Shown here piece after piece: positions 1 through 8,278 of a stretch of DNA of 64,000 nucleotides (position 1 is its first letter; the number at the start of each line of letters is the position of its first letter). The notes under the pieces were generated by a model that saw only the letters and a list, made by a program, of their open reading frames with translations, ran no database searches and was not told the DNA's origin. Source of the stretch: JBBQWZ01 sp043788745 (GTDB lineage: Bacteria; Acidobacteriota; Terriglobia; Bryobacterales; Bryobacteraceae); NCBI GenBank assembly GCA_043788745.1, contig JAYVTO010000123.1:1-64000 (forward strand), written 5' to 3'. Both the position numbers and the translations under genes were made by a program.

Positions 1-1257
1 GAGGACGTCGCTTTCGAGTGTGCCAGAAGCCTCGAGTCCGGGTCCGATCTGATAGACCTTGCCGATGTTGCCGGTTGCTGCGAAGACGCCCGCGGGCGTC
101 GCGATCAAACTGGTGACCTGGGACGGCGGTACGCGCAGCAGCAGCGAGTACAGGGATTCGCCGTCGAGGCGATAGATGCTTCCCTTATTACCAGTGCCGA
201 TCAGCGCGTGGCCGCCGGCGTCGACGGCGAGCGAGTAGACGATGTCTTGCGGGTGGCTCCACACGCGGCGCGGATAGCCGTCGGCCTGGATACGATAGAC
301 CTCAGAGCCGCCGGAGACGGACGGCGCGGCGAGCGTGAGCGTCGGCGGTGCGGGGGGGCGAGCGGCAGCGCCGGTCTGGACGGTGATGGCTCCGTTGGCT
401 GGCGGCACCGGAGCCGGCGCTGGTGTTGCGATGGGCAGCGCAAACACGGCGGACCTAGCGCCTGCGCCTGCCGCGTAGATGACGCCGGTTGCTGTTACCG
501 CCACAGCGGTGATTTCGCGCTTCGGCGCCTGATAGAGAACGAAGCCGACGCCGGTTGGGGAAACGCGCATGATAAGCCCGTTAGGATCGGTGCCCGCGAT
601 GATATTGCCGGCCGGATCTACGGCCAGCGAACGAACATGCGTCTCTTCGGTTTTGAAAAAGATCGAACCACGGCCATCCGGCGAAACGCGATGAATCTCG
701 CCTTCGTCGCCCGTGCCGACAAAGAGGTCGCCGTTTTGGCCGAATGCCAAGGCCCAAATGTACTTGGTTTTGGGCTCGTAGAACGTTTCGGTTTTGCCGC
801 CCGCGGCGAGGCGGTAGACCTTGCCATCGGGTGAAGTAGCGAAATAGACGCGATCCTGCCGGTCAATTGCGATGGTCTGAATGGCGAGTCCTTCGACTTC
901 GGCGGCGACGCGGCCCTTGCCGTTTTCGATGGCGAACAACTTCGCCTTAGTTCCGCCCAGGACGCCGCCGCCGGTGTAGAGCGTGCCTTTGGAATCGCGT
1001 GCAAGTGCCCACAGGAAGGCGGTGGAAGGGTCGAATAGTTCAGCAAGTTTCGGGGCAAGGAACAGGCGTCCGTCGCTGCGTAAGGTGATGTTCTTGACGT
1101 CGCCCCGCTCGAATTCGGCCATTTCGTCCTGCTGCCAGAATCTGGTTTCGCCGGCGAATAACGCGGCTAGACAAAGCGCCGACGCCACGGAGAATCGGCG
1201 GGCGGCGGGTAGGGAAAAGAAGTTGCTCATCGAGTTTTGGGGAGTGTCCTGATTCAT
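1..1257 (-). CDS. secreted beta-propeller repeat protein (C-terminus beyond window edge)
   Basis: A minus-strand frame is open from an ATG at 1257 to base 1, 419 codons without a stop, so the C-terminus lies outside the window. A second in-frame ATG at 1230 is also possible. A short hydrophobic stretch near residues 21-31 suggests a signal peptide. After that, units of about 40-45 residues recur, each with a pattern like xLAxDxxGxxxxGTxxxGxIxRL, as in YVTN/NHL/WD-type propellers (for example VGTGDEGEIHRVSPDG and IGTGNKGSIYRLDGE). Such proteins usually act as extracytoplasmic binding scaffolds; no catalytic motif is visible and the ligand is unknown. Codon third positions are GC-rich in this frame, and the plus-strand frames here read as arginine-rich nonsense. 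The gene lies downstream of the S55 gene on the same strand and may share its transcript. Confidence 0.8.
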   Translation of the reverse strand, partial: MNQDTPQNSMSNFFSLPAARRFSVASALCLAALFAGETRFWQQDEMAEFERGDVKNITLRSDGRLFLAPKLAELFDPSTAFLWALARDSKGTLYTGGGVLGGTKAKLFAIENGKGRVAAEVEGLAIQTIAIDRQDRVYFATSPDGKVYRLAAGGKTETFYEPKTKYIWALAFGQNGDLFVGTGDEGEIHRVSPDGRGSIFFKTEETHVRSLAVDPAGNIIAGTDPNGLIMRVSPTGVGFVLYQAPKREITAVAVTATGVIYAAGAGARSAVFALPIATPAPAPVPPANGAITVQTGAAARPPAPPTLTLAAPSVSGGSEVYRIQADGYPRRVWSHPQDIVYSLAVDAGGHALIGTGNKGSIYRLDGESLYSLLLRVPPSQVTSLIATPAGVFAATGNIGKVYQIGPGLEASGTLESDVL

Positions 1258-1305
1258 GCGGGCTGTGCGGGCGCGCCTGTGCACACCCACGTCAACCGAT
1301 TCGTG

Positions 1306-3180
1306 CTAGCGAACGACGATCCGGAGTGAGTAGCTGCCACTCACGACCTGGTCGAAGTCCACCGTCATTTGTTCTTTCGCCGTTTCCGGCGTGCTCGTAA
1401 GTGACTTGCTTGCGGTGCGGCCGCTTTGCAGGAGGTTCTGGACGGAGCCCGGAAGGCTGGGCATCGTGCGATCATCCGCGTAGAACGTCGGCCGCGCCTC
1501 AACCAGCGAGACGTAGATCTTGTTGTTGCTGCGCTCCTGATTGATCAGCGAGACGGTTTGCGGAATGTCCATATAACGGCTGGATGCCGTGGCAAAGAGT
1601 TGCATACGGTTCAGCGTATCCGCGTCGCTTAGCAGGACCCGGTGTTCCCCTTTTGCCAGGCCTTCCGGCAACTGTAAGTTGAAGTCGCGCTCCGTGCGGT
1701 CCCCGCGATACGGGCGGAGGAAAACTTTGACGGGGACGACTTGGCCCGGCACGACTTCGACGGCCGGAGTCCAGGCGCCTTCGATGATGGACTGGCGTCG
1801 CTCCGGCAAGAGGTCGACGGTGACGTTAACGCTCTTGAGCTTCGGGGTCTCGACGGCGTTCAGGAAAAGGCGATTGAACTTATCGCCCCACCATCCGGCG
1901 AGGATGAGGGGAGCCGGCGCGGGCGCTTCGCCGGGTGCTTGCATTGTGCTGAGCGAGATGTTCGGCGTGCCGTCCATCTCGACGAGCCCGGAGAGGCGAT
2001 ATGTGGCGTCGTCAGAGTATTCGTTGATCTGCTCCAGCGAATTGAAGAGCGTGAGCATCATCAGATACGGCGTCCACTTTTGGTGGACGAAGACACTGAA
2101 CTTCAGTTCTTTTTCCCGGATGACCGTGAGCTTGCCGTCGAAGCCGCGGACCTTGACGTTGACGGGAATCATGCGAGCGGTGGCTCCAAGTTCGCCCATA
2201 ATTCCGGCGTGGCGATCCTGTTTAAGCGCGCCGACGATATCGGTCGTGTTGCCCATTTTGTTGGGTTGGAACGCCGACGCGAGCACTGTGACGATCTCGC
2301 TCTTCGCCATCGGCATTTCCACTGGGCCGAGATTGAAGAAGGGATGCCCGAAGGCGAGCACGCGCTTGCCGTCGTTATAGGTGACCGTACCCATGCCAGT
2401 GACGTTCATGTCGCCGGCAACCAGGACTCCCGCGACCGCGGAACCGGGCTGCAGTGCGTCCTGCCATCCAGCGACAGGTTTCGATGAAGTGACGGAGCCT
2501 GAGGAGCCGCCTTGCACGGGCGTCGCGCCGATCTGCTCGAAGAGCGGCATGAACTCGCGCAGGACGCTATCGCTGAAGCCGGAGAGCACCAATGGTGTCG
2601 CGATGGGCGTCAGAGAGGGCATGCTGGGAATCATGCGAATCTGGCCCGCGGATACAGCACGGTTGAGTAGCTCGCCCGGAATTTCGGCGGAGGCGCGTGC
2701 GGCGGAGTTGCGGTCTGGTGTGCGAGCATCCGACGGCCGCGTTGTATCGAAATCGTTGATCTCGAGCATGGACTCGATGGGAGTGATGCCGCAAATGGCG
2801 TCCGGAGAAAATACGCTGAGGCGAAAGGCGACTGCGCCGACGAGTTTGCCGTCGATGTACACCGGACTTCCGCTCATGCCGCCCGCGACGTTGGTCCGCT
2901 GGGCTTTGCCGCCCATCTTCGCGATGATGATGTCCTGTTTGGGGCCGTTGCCGTTGCGGGATATACCAATGATCTCGATGGGGACGGCTTCGACGTCGAA
3001 ACCGGAGAAGACCGTCCAAGCGGTGGCCTGCATGCCGGGTTTGACGTCCGACAGCTTGAAAATTTCCACTTTTCCGGATTTGGGGCGGTCAGAGTTCGCG
3101 GCGAATCCCGAACAAACCGACAAGATGCTGCATACGACAGCCGCGCCCACCTGGGTCCGCGCGCCGAAACGGACGTTCAT
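1306..3180 (-). CDS. secreted SpoIVB peptidase S55 domain protein
   Basis: The protein is about 624 aa from the ATG at 3180; TTG 3216 and ATG 3189 are in-frame alternatives. I chose 3180 because the next residues form a clean signal peptide (positive start, hydrophobic core, cleavage near SGFAA). Around residues 101-106 is GMSGSP followed by VYIDGKLVGAV, the serine-bearing signature of the S55 (SpoIVB) family. A second family-like block, VLAFGHPFFNLG, follows near residue 290. The C-terminal half has beta-rich segments ending in a probable carboxy-terminal domain. SpoIVB in Bacillus is a sporulation signalling protease, but long S55 proteins like this occur in non-sporulating Acidobacteriota, where the role is unknown. 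Proteolytic activity is inferred from family membership only. Confidence 0.85.
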   Translation of the reverse strand: MNVRFGARTQVGAAVVCSILSVCSGFAANSDRPKSGKVEIFKLSDVKPGMQATAWTVFSGFDVEAVPIEIIGISRNGNGPKQDIIIAKMGGKAQRTNVAGGMSGSPVYIDGKLVGAVAFRLSVFSPDAICGITPIESMLEINDFDTTRPSDARTPDRNSAARASAEIPGELLNRAVSAGQIRMIPSMPSLTPIATPLVLSGFSDSVLREFMPLFEQIGATPVQGGSSGSVTSSKPVAGWQDALQPGSAVAGVLVAGDMNVTGMGTVTYNDGKRVLAFGHPFFNLGPVEMPMAKSEIVTVLASAFQPNKMGNTTDIVGALKQDRHAGIMGELGATARMIPVNVKVRGFDGKLTVIREKELKFSVFVHQKWTPYLMMLTLFNSLEQINEYSDDATYRLSGLVEMDGTPNISLSTMQAPGEAPAPAPLILAGWWGDKFNRLFLNAVETPKLKSVNVTVDLLPERRQSIIEGAWTPAVEVVPGQVVPVKVFLRPYRGDRTERDFNLQLPEGLAKGEHRVLLSDADTLNRMQLFATASSRYMDIPQTVSLINQERSNNKIYVSLVEARPTFYADDRTMPSLPGSVQNLLQSGRTASKSLTSTPETAKEQMTVDFDQVVSGSYSLRIVVR

Positions 3181-3385
3181 AGAGACCATCTTTCTCAGTG
3201 CAAAGCTCCAGTTCAAAGCTCTCGTTCAACGGGCCGCGACAATTCCAGCGGCGAAGGGGATCGCCCACGGACGGGCCGTCAGGTTGCTTCTATTATGTAT
3301 GATTCCCGCCGCTTTTATTTGGGTACAAAAGAGCCCGCCAGGATCTCATGAACCTGTCAGTTGAGGTTTTATGTCGGTGGGGGAC

Positions 3386-3415
3386 TTGCAATGCGTACGT
3401 GTCATGGAGTAAAAT
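3386..3415 (+). promoter_or_regulatory. predicted sigma70-type promoter of the toxin-antitoxin pair
   Basis: TTGCAA (3386-3391) and TAAAAT (3410-3415) are separated by 18 bases and lie just upstream of the antitoxin start at 3443. Matches to the TTGACA/TATAAT consensus are 4/6 and 5/6. The ribosome-binding site AAGGAG (3428-3433) follows, 9 bases before the ATG. This is prediction from sequence only. Confidence 0.5.
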
Positions 3416-3426
3416 GTACGTACGTA
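3394..3426. promoter_or_regulatory. paired GTACGT palindromes, likely autoregulatory operator
   Basis: A CGTACG palindrome (3394-3399) lies inside the -35/-10 spacer. A perfect 10-base palindrome TACGTACGTA (3417-3426) lies directly after the -10 box, with centres about 25 bases apart. Phd/YefM-type antitoxins are known to bind such short palindromes at their own promoter. Binding here is inferred from position and symmetry. Confidence 0.5.
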
Positions 3427-3442
3427 GAAGGAGTGAGAATCA

Positions 3443-3748
3443 ATGCCGGTGACTGCCACTAAATTACGGGAAGACTTGTACGGAACTTTAGATCAAGTGA
3501 TCGAGACCGGCTCTCCGGTCGAGATCATGCGGAACGGACACCTGCTGCGGATCGAACTGGTCGGCGCCAAGTCCAAGCTCGACAGCTTGATCGCGCGGGA
3601 CGTCATGAAGGGCAATCCCGAGGATCTGGTGAGCATGGATTGGTCCGGATACTGGAGCGAGGCGGCAGATTCCAGCACCGAGTCCGGATCTCCGAAAGCC
3701 AAAGCCAAAGCCAGCAGTAGCGCCAAGCCCGAAGCCCGGAAGGGATAG
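3443..3748 (+). CDS. Phd/YefM-type antitoxin
   Basis: This 101-aa protein starts with a short DNA-binding-like segment (VTATKLREDLYGTLDQV, then GSPVEIMRNGHLLRIEL), the usual Phd/YefM pattern. Residues around 60-75 (VSMDWSGYWSEAA) would form the toxin-binding part. The C-terminus is a low-complexity Lys/Ala/Ser tail. It has a good ribosome-binding site (AAGGAG) and is followed 19 bases later by a PIN toxin gene on the same strand. It should neutralise that toxin and repress the shared promoter by binding the GTACGT palindromes. The family assignment rests on weak N-terminal similarity plus strong context. Confidence 0.8.
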   Translation: MPVTATKLREDLYGTLDQVIETGSPVEIMRNGHLLRIELVGAKSKLDSLIARDVMKGNPEDLVSMDWSGYWSEAADSSTESGSPKAKAKASSSAKPEARKG

Positions 3749-3767
3749 CCGGAGAAACGCATCGATC

Positions 3768-4145
3768 GTGACTTACCTCGATACACACGTCGCGGTTTGG
3801 CTCTATGCCGGGGACATCAAGCGCATCTCAACCGCCGCGCGCCGCGAGATCGACCGCTCGAAGTCCGTGCTTCTGTCAGCCGCCACGATCCTTGAGCTGG
3901 AGTTGCTGTATGAAATCGGGCGCATCAAAGTGCGCTCGGCCGAGATTACAGCGACGCTCTACAAAGATCTTGGAGTTCGTGTTTGCGGTGTCGCGTTCGA
4001 TAAGGTCGCCTTCGAGGCAGCGGATATCGGATGGACGCGCGAGCCGTTTGACCGGATGATCGTTGCCAATGCGCTGGTGCAGAAAGCGTCGCTGGTGACG
4101 AAGGACGAGATGATTCGGAAGCACTGCGTCATTTCGATCTGGTAG
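3768..4145 (+). CDS. vapC: VapC-like PIN domain toxin (ribonuclease)
   Basis: The 125-aa protein begins at a GTG and opens with TYLDTHVAVWL, which carries the first acidic residue of the PIN fold. An LELELLYEIGRI segment supplies the second acid, the motif PFDRMIVANA the third, and TKDEMI the last. These four acids bind Mg2+/Mn2+ in VapC ribonucleases that cut tRNA or rRNA and stop translation. The gene follows its antitoxin closely, so the two are probably co-transcribed. All catalytic positions look intact, unlike the decayed PIN gene near 28 kb. The stop codon falls inside a 13-base tandem duplication (4135-4160). Confidence 0.9.
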   Translation: MTYLDTHVAVWLYAGDIKRISTAARREIDRSKSVLLSAATILELELLYEIGRIKVRSAEITATLYKDLGVRVCGVAFDKVAFEAADIGWTREPFDRMIVANALVQKASLVTKDEMIRKHCVISIW

Positions 4146-4160
4146 CGCGATCTGGTAGCT
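4135..4160. repeat. 13-bp tandem duplication across the vapC stop codon
   Basis: CGATCTGGTAGCG (4135-4147) is followed at once by CGATCTGGTAGCT (4148-4160), 12 of 13 bases identical. The TAG stop of the toxin gene is inside the first copy, so the second copy is non-coding. It looks like recent slippage. Confidence 0.85.
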
Positions 4161-4161
4161 G

Positions 4162-4190
4162 TTGCACGTTAGAAGCGGCTTTGTTACAAA
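4162..4190 (+). promoter_or_regulatory. predicted promoter of the pyrimidine catabolism operon
   Basis: TTGCAC (4162-4167) and TACAAA (4185-4190) are separated by exactly 17 bases, upstream of the NCS1 permease gene and downstream of the toxin stop. Each box matches the sigma70 consensus at 4 of 6 positions. A 16-base palindrome follows about 16 bases after the -10 box. Confidence 0.35.
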
Positions 4191-4206
4191 TAAGCACTGG
4201 TCCGGA

Positions 4207-4222
4207 TCCACCGCGCGGTGGA
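4207..4222. promoter_or_regulatory. 16-bp perfect palindrome in the operon leader
   Basis: TCCACCGCGCGGTGGA reads identically on both strands and is flanked by TCCGGA at 4201-4206 and at 4225-4230. It sits between the predicted promoter and the permease start, where a repressor or an mRNA hairpin could act. The regulator is not identifiable from this window. Confidence 0.45.
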
Positions 4223-4256
4223 GATTCCGGATCTTTGCGTTTTGGGAAGAGGACGC

Positions 4257-5639
4257 GTGGAACTGCACAACGTCGACGCCGCGCTTTATAACGAGGATCT
4301 CGCTCCAGTGCCAATGGAGCGCAGATCGTGGGGCATCTACAACTACGCCTCGCTGTGGGTCGCGATGAGCGTCTGCATTCCCACCTACATGCTCGCATCC
4401 GGTCTGATCGCGGGCGGCATGAGCTGGAAAGAAGCGATCGGCACCATTCTGCTCGGCAATCTGATTGTTCTGATTCCGATGATCCTGAACGCGCATGCGG
4501 GCACAAAGTACGGGATTCCGTTTCCGGTTTTTGTGCGCGCGTCGTTCGGGGTGCGGGGCGCCAACGTTCCGGCAGTATTGCGGGCATTGGTCGCTTGCGG
4601 TTGGTTTGGTATCCAAACATGGATCGGCGGGCAGGCGATTTATTCGATGGTGCAGATTGTTTGGCCAGGTGCCGCACAACTGCCGGGCGGAATCTGGATC
4701 TGCTTCTTTTCGTTCTGGGCGCTGAATATGATCGTCATCTGGCGGGGCATCGAAACCATCAAGGTGCTCGAAAGTTTCGGAGCTCCGTTCATGCTGGTTG
4801 TCGGCTTGGCGCTGCTGTTCTGGATCACGAACAAGGCCGGCGGCTTCGGGCCGGTGCTGGAGACGCCGAGCAAGTTTAAGACCTCTTCTGAGTTCCTGCA
4901 CTTCTTCATTCCCTCGCTCACCGGCATGGTGGGATTTTGGGCGACGGTCGCATTGAACATCCCCGATTTCACGCGTTACGCGAAATCGCAGAAGGCGCAG
5001 ATGATCGGCCAGGCTCTGGGATTGCCGGCGGCAATGACGCTCTATTCGTTCATCGGCGTTGCCGTTACTTCGGCATCGGTCGTGCTGTTCGGAGAAGCGA
5101 TCTGGGATCCAGTCAAGCTGCTGGGTCGATTCCAGGAACCGATGATCGCCTTTGTCGCGTTGATCGCCTTGCTGGTCGCAACACTGAATACGAACGTCGC
5201 GGCGAACGTGGTCTCGCCGTCGAACGATTTCTCAAACCTCAAGCCCAGCCTCATTTCGTTTCGCACCGGAGGCCTGATTACAGGCTGCCTGGGTATTGCG
5301 ATGATGCCGTGGAAACTGCTGACGGATTTCAGCTCCTATATCTTCGGCTGGCTGATTGGCTATTCCGGACTGCTGGGCCCGATCGCGGGCATTATGATTA
5401 CCGACTACTTTCTGGTTCGCAGCAGCAAGCTCGAACTGGACCAACTCTATGTTCGCGGCGGCGCCTACGAATACCGGAACGGCTTCAATCCGTGCGCAAT
5501 GGTCGCGCTCGCGACCGGCATTGTGATCGCATTGGTCGGTCTTGTCGTGCCGGAACTGCGCTGGCTTTACGAGTACGCGTGGTTTGTCGGCTTCGCGGTC
5601 TCGGGCGCAGTGTACTTCGGGCTGATGCGACGGCGTTGA
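4257..5639 (+). CDS. NCS1 family nucleobase:cation symporter
   Basis: This 460-aa polytopic membrane protein has about 12 hydrophobic segments. Its N-terminus (NEDLAPVPMERRSWGIYNY) is typical of NCS1 transporters such as Mhp1 and PucI. Further hallmarks are GTKYGIPFPVFVRASFGVRGAN after helix 2 and NIPDFTRYAKSQ in the middle. It should import a pyrimidine, dihydropyrimidine or hydantoin with a cation; the downstream genes favour uracil/thymine. I chose the GTG at 4257. The upstream in-frame GTG at 4218 would put the start inside the 16-base palindrome and lacks a ribosome-binding site. It is the first gene of the pyrimidine operon, with 52 bases to preT. Allantoin or hydantoin as substrate cannot be excluded. 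Confidence 0.9.
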   Translation: MELHNVDAALYNEDLAPVPMERRSWGIYNYASLWVAMSVCIPTYMLASGLIAGGMSWKEAIGTILLGNLIVLIPMILNAHAGTKYGIPFPVFVRASFGVRGANVPAVLRALVACGWFGIQTWIGGQAIYSMVQIVWPGAAQLPGGIWICFFSFWALNMIVIWRGIETIKVLESFGAPFMLVVGLALLFWITNKAGGFGPVLETPSKFKTSSEFLHFFIPSLTGMVGFWATVALNIPDFTRYAKSQKAQMIGQALGLPAAMTLYSFIGVAVTSASVVLFGEAIWDPVKLLGRFQEPMIAFVALIALLVATLNTNVAANVVSPSNDFSNLKPSLISFRTGGLITGCLGIAMMPWKLLTDFSSYIFGWLIGYSGLLGPIAGIMITDYFLVRSSKLELDQLYVRGGAYEYRNGFNPCAMVALATGIVIALVGLVVPELRWLYEYAWFVGFAVSGAVYFGLMRRR

Positions 5640-5691
5640 AAGCCCGGCGCGACATCCGTACACTCGTAGGTCTAGATCCGAGGAGGCGACG

Positions 5692-6990
5692 TTGGCGGAA
5701 AGCAATACTCGGGAGACAGCGCTCGCGGAGCATTTGCCAGCGTTGACTCCGCAGGAAGCGGCGGTCGAGGCGAATCGCTGCCTGTTCTGCTACGACGCGC
5801 CTTGCACGCACGCATGCCCCACGCACATCGATGTGCCGCGATTCATCAAGAAGATCGCGACGGGCAACCTGATCGGCTCCGCGAAGACGATTCTCGAAGC
5901 AAATCTTCTCGGCGCAACGTGCGCGCGCGTTTGCCCCGTCGAAGAGTTGTGCGTCGGCGCGTGCGTACTGGGCGCCGAGCACAAGCCGATCGCCATCGGA
6001 CGGCTGCAACGCTTTAGCACCGATCAGGTGGAAGGCAAAGATATCTTCTCGCCGGGGCCGGCTACGGGCAAGAAAATTGCCGTGATCGGCGCGGGCCCGG
6101 CGGGGCTTTCCTGCGCCGGGCAGCTGGCCAGGCTGGGCCATGCGGTGACCATCTACGAGAAGCGGGCTCTGGGCGGCGGACTCTCGACCTATGGCATCAT
6201 CGCGCTCCGCGAGCCCGTCGACGCGTCATTGCGCGAAGTCGACATGATTCGGCGCTTGGGCGTCGGGATCGAATACGGCCGCGAACTCGGACGCGATCTC
6301 GAACTGACAACGCTTCGTGCCGGCTTCGACGCTGTCTTTATCGGCGCGGGGCTTGGATCGACACCGGCGATGGAGATCGAAGGCGAAGAGCATGTGCTCG
6401 ACGGCCTGGCCTACATCGAGGAAAGCAAGGTGGCTCTCGATACGATGCGTGTGGGCAGGAGCGTCGTCGTGGTGGGAGCGGGGAACACAGCCATCGACTG
6501 CGCGACCATCGCGCGGCGGCTGGGTGCGGAACACGTGACGATGGTCTACCGCCGCACGGAACGCGAGATGACCGCCTACAAACACGAGCGCGATTTTGTG
6601 CGACTCGAAGGCGTTGCCATCGAATTTCTGATGCAACCGGTGCGCGTTCTTGCCATCGACGGCGCAGTCACCGGGCTCGAATGCGTCCGCATGAAATTGG
6701 GAGCGCCCGATGCGTCAGGCCGCCGGGCACCGCGTCCGATCGCGGGCTCGGAGGTTATACTTGACGCGGATCAGATCGTGAAAGCGATCGGGCAGGTGAA
6801 GCATCCGCTCGGAGAGCTTGCCACGCGCAACGGATTCATCGCCGTGAACGATGCGTTTGAAACGAGTCTTCCCGGAGTCTATAGCGGCGGCGACTGCATC
6901 CGCGCGACGGGATCGGCGTCGACCGTGATGGCCGTGCAGGACGGCAAACTTGCCGCGCAATCGATCCACAGGAGCCTGACGCATGACTGA
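5692..6990 (+). CDS. preT: NAD-dependent dihydropyrimidine dehydrogenase subunit PreT
   Basis: The 432-aa protein resembles the glutamate synthase small subunit. The N-terminal part has two cysteine clusters for [4Fe-4S] binding (CLFCYDAPCTHACP near residues 29-42, then CARVCPVEELCVGAC). An FAD-binding GAGPAGLSCAG motif follows near residue 128 and an NAD-binding VGAGNTAIDCA motif near 263. It oxidises NAD(P)H and passes electrons to PreA for reduction of uracil or thymine. The TTG start at 5692 is supported by AGGAGG (5681-5686). Its end overlaps the preA start by 8 bases, implying coupled translation and a stable complex, as for E. coli PreTA. Confidence 0.93.
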   Translation: MAESNTRETALAEHLPALTPQEAAVEANRCLFCYDAPCTHACPTHIDVPRFIKKIATGNLIGSAKTILEANLLGATCARVCPVEELCVGACVLGAEHKPIAIGRLQRFSTDQVEGKDIFSPGPATGKKIAVIGAGPAGLSCAGQLARLGHAVTIYEKRALGGGLSTYGIIALREPVDASLREVDMIRRLGVGIEYGRELGRDLELTTLRAGFDAVFIGAGLGSTPAMEIEGEEHVLDGLAYIEESKVALDTMRVGRSVVVVGAGNTAIDCATIARRLGAEHVTMVYRRTEREMTAYKHERDFVRLEGVAIEFLMQPVRVLAIDGAVTGLECVRMKLGAPDASGRRAPRPIAGSEVILDADQIVKAIGQVKHPLGELATRNGFIAVNDAFETSLPGVYSGGDCIRATGSASTVMAVQDGKLAAQSIHRSLTHD

Positions 6991-8278
6991 TCTCAGTATT
7001 CGCTTCGCGGGCATTCGCTCGCCGAATCCCTTCTGGCTGGCTTCGGCGCCGCCATCTAACTCCGGGGCGCAAGTGCACAAAGCGTTCGAGGCGGGCTGGG
7101 GCGGCGCGGTTTGGAAGACGATCGGACCTCCGGTCCTCAACGTCTCGAATCGCTATGGTGCCTGGCACTACGGCGGGCAGAAGATGCTAGCGATCAACAA
7201 CGTCGAACTGATCTCAGACCGGCCTCTCGAAGTAAACCTGCGAGAGATCGCAGAGGTGAAGCGGGCGTGGCCGGATCGAGCGGTGATCGCGTCGGCGATG
7301 GTCGAGTCGAATCGCGAAGCATGGCACGACATCATCCGGCGCATCGTCGATACGGGCGCGGACGGCATCGAGTTGAACTACGGGTGTCCGCACGGCATGA
7401 GCGAACGCGGCATGGGCAGCGCCGTCGGGCAGGTGCCGGAGTACTGCGAAGAGATCACGGGTTGGGTGATGGAGATCGCGACGATCCCCGTGATCGTAAA
7501 GCTCACGCCGAACGTCACCAACATCGCAACGCCCGCGCGCGCGGCGTTGAAGGCGGGCGCGAACGCACTTTCGTTGATCAATACAATCAATTCGATCGTC
7601 GGAGTCGATCTCGACACCTTGGAACTGACGCCGAGCATCGGCGGCAAAGGCGGCCACGGCGGTCTGGCTGGTCCGGCCGTAAAGCCCATTGCACTGAATA
7701 TGCTTTCGGCGCTCTGCGCGGATCCGATTGTGTCGGCGTCGCGATTGCCGATCTCGGGCATGGGCGGCATCTCGACATGGCAGGACGCAGCGGAGTTCCT
7801 GCTGCTCGGCGCAAGCAGCTTACAGGTATGCACCGCCGTGATGCACTATGGCTTCCGCATTATCGAAGACCTGTGCGACGGCCTTTCGAATTGGATGGAC
7901 GCGAAGGGATTTGCATCCATCGATCAGGTTGTGAGTCAGAGTCTCGGGCGCGTCTCCGAATTTCAGCACTTTGATCTCGCCTTTCGCGCCGTAGCGCGGA
8001 TCGACCAGGCGAAGTGCATCCGCTGCAACCTCTGCTACGTGGCCTGTAACGACACGGCGCACCAGTGCATCGACTTGATCGACACAGCCGGCCACGTGGT
8101 TGCGCCGCATTCCTACGACGTGCGCGACAACGGCAAACAGACCGCTCTTGCCGCCAGACCAAGTGTGCAGGTCCGCGAAAAAGATTGCGTCGGCTGCCGC
8201 CTTTGCTTCAACGTGTGTCCGGTGGACCATTGCATCGCGATGGTCGAGGAGCCATCGGGGCGCGACTCCGTTACGTAG
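6983..8278 (+). CDS. preA: NAD-dependent dihydropyrimidine dehydrogenase subunit PreA (ends at amber codon)
   Basis: The 431-aa protein has an N-terminal FMN-binding dihydroorotate-dehydrogenase-like barrel (IELNYGCPHGMSERGMG near residues 131-147; SGMGGISTWQDAAEFLLLGA near 255). A C-terminal two-cluster ferredoxin domain follows, with CIRCNLCYVAC and CVGCRLCFNVCP. It reduces uracil/thymine to the 5,6-dihydro compounds using electrons from PreT. The frame stops at TAG (8276-8278) after DSVT, but continues in frame for 29 more codons to a TGA at 8366-8368, reading AEICRDDRGITEDW then AKMKAYRDKHGIDIH. That reads like a genuine tail, and TGG-to-TAG is the simplest explanation. Both Fe-S motifs precede the stop, so activity may persist. 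Confidence 0.93.
   Translation: MTDLSIRFAGIRSPNPFWLASAPPSNSGAQVHKAFEAGWGGAVWKTIGPPVLNVSNRYGAWHYGGQKMLAINNVELISDRPLEVNLREIAEVKRAWPDRAVIASAMVESNREAWHDIIRRIVDTGADGIELNYGCPHGMSERGMGSAVGQVPEYCEEITGWVMEIATIPVIVKLTPNVTNIATPARAALKAGANALSLINTINSIVGVDLDTLELTPSIGGKGGHGGLAGPAVKPIALNMLSALCADPIVSASRLPISGMGGISTWQDAAEFLLLGASSLQVCTAVMHYGFRIIEDLCDGLSNWMDAKGFASIDQVVSQSLGRVSEFQHFDLAFRAVARIDQAKCIRCNLCYVACNDTAHQCIDLIDTAGHVVAPHSYDVRDNGKQTALAARPSVQVREKDCVGCRLCFNVCPVDHCIAMVEEPSGRDSVT

Noticed and set aside
208..834. Long plus-strand frame across the first kilobase
   Set aside because: It reads as arginine/glycine-rich nonsense, and the minus-strand propeller frame has repeats and correct codon bias.
3217..3385. Possible promoter for the S55 gene around 3290-3300 (minus strand CATAAT)
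   Set aside because: No -35 box lies at proper distance, so it was not called.
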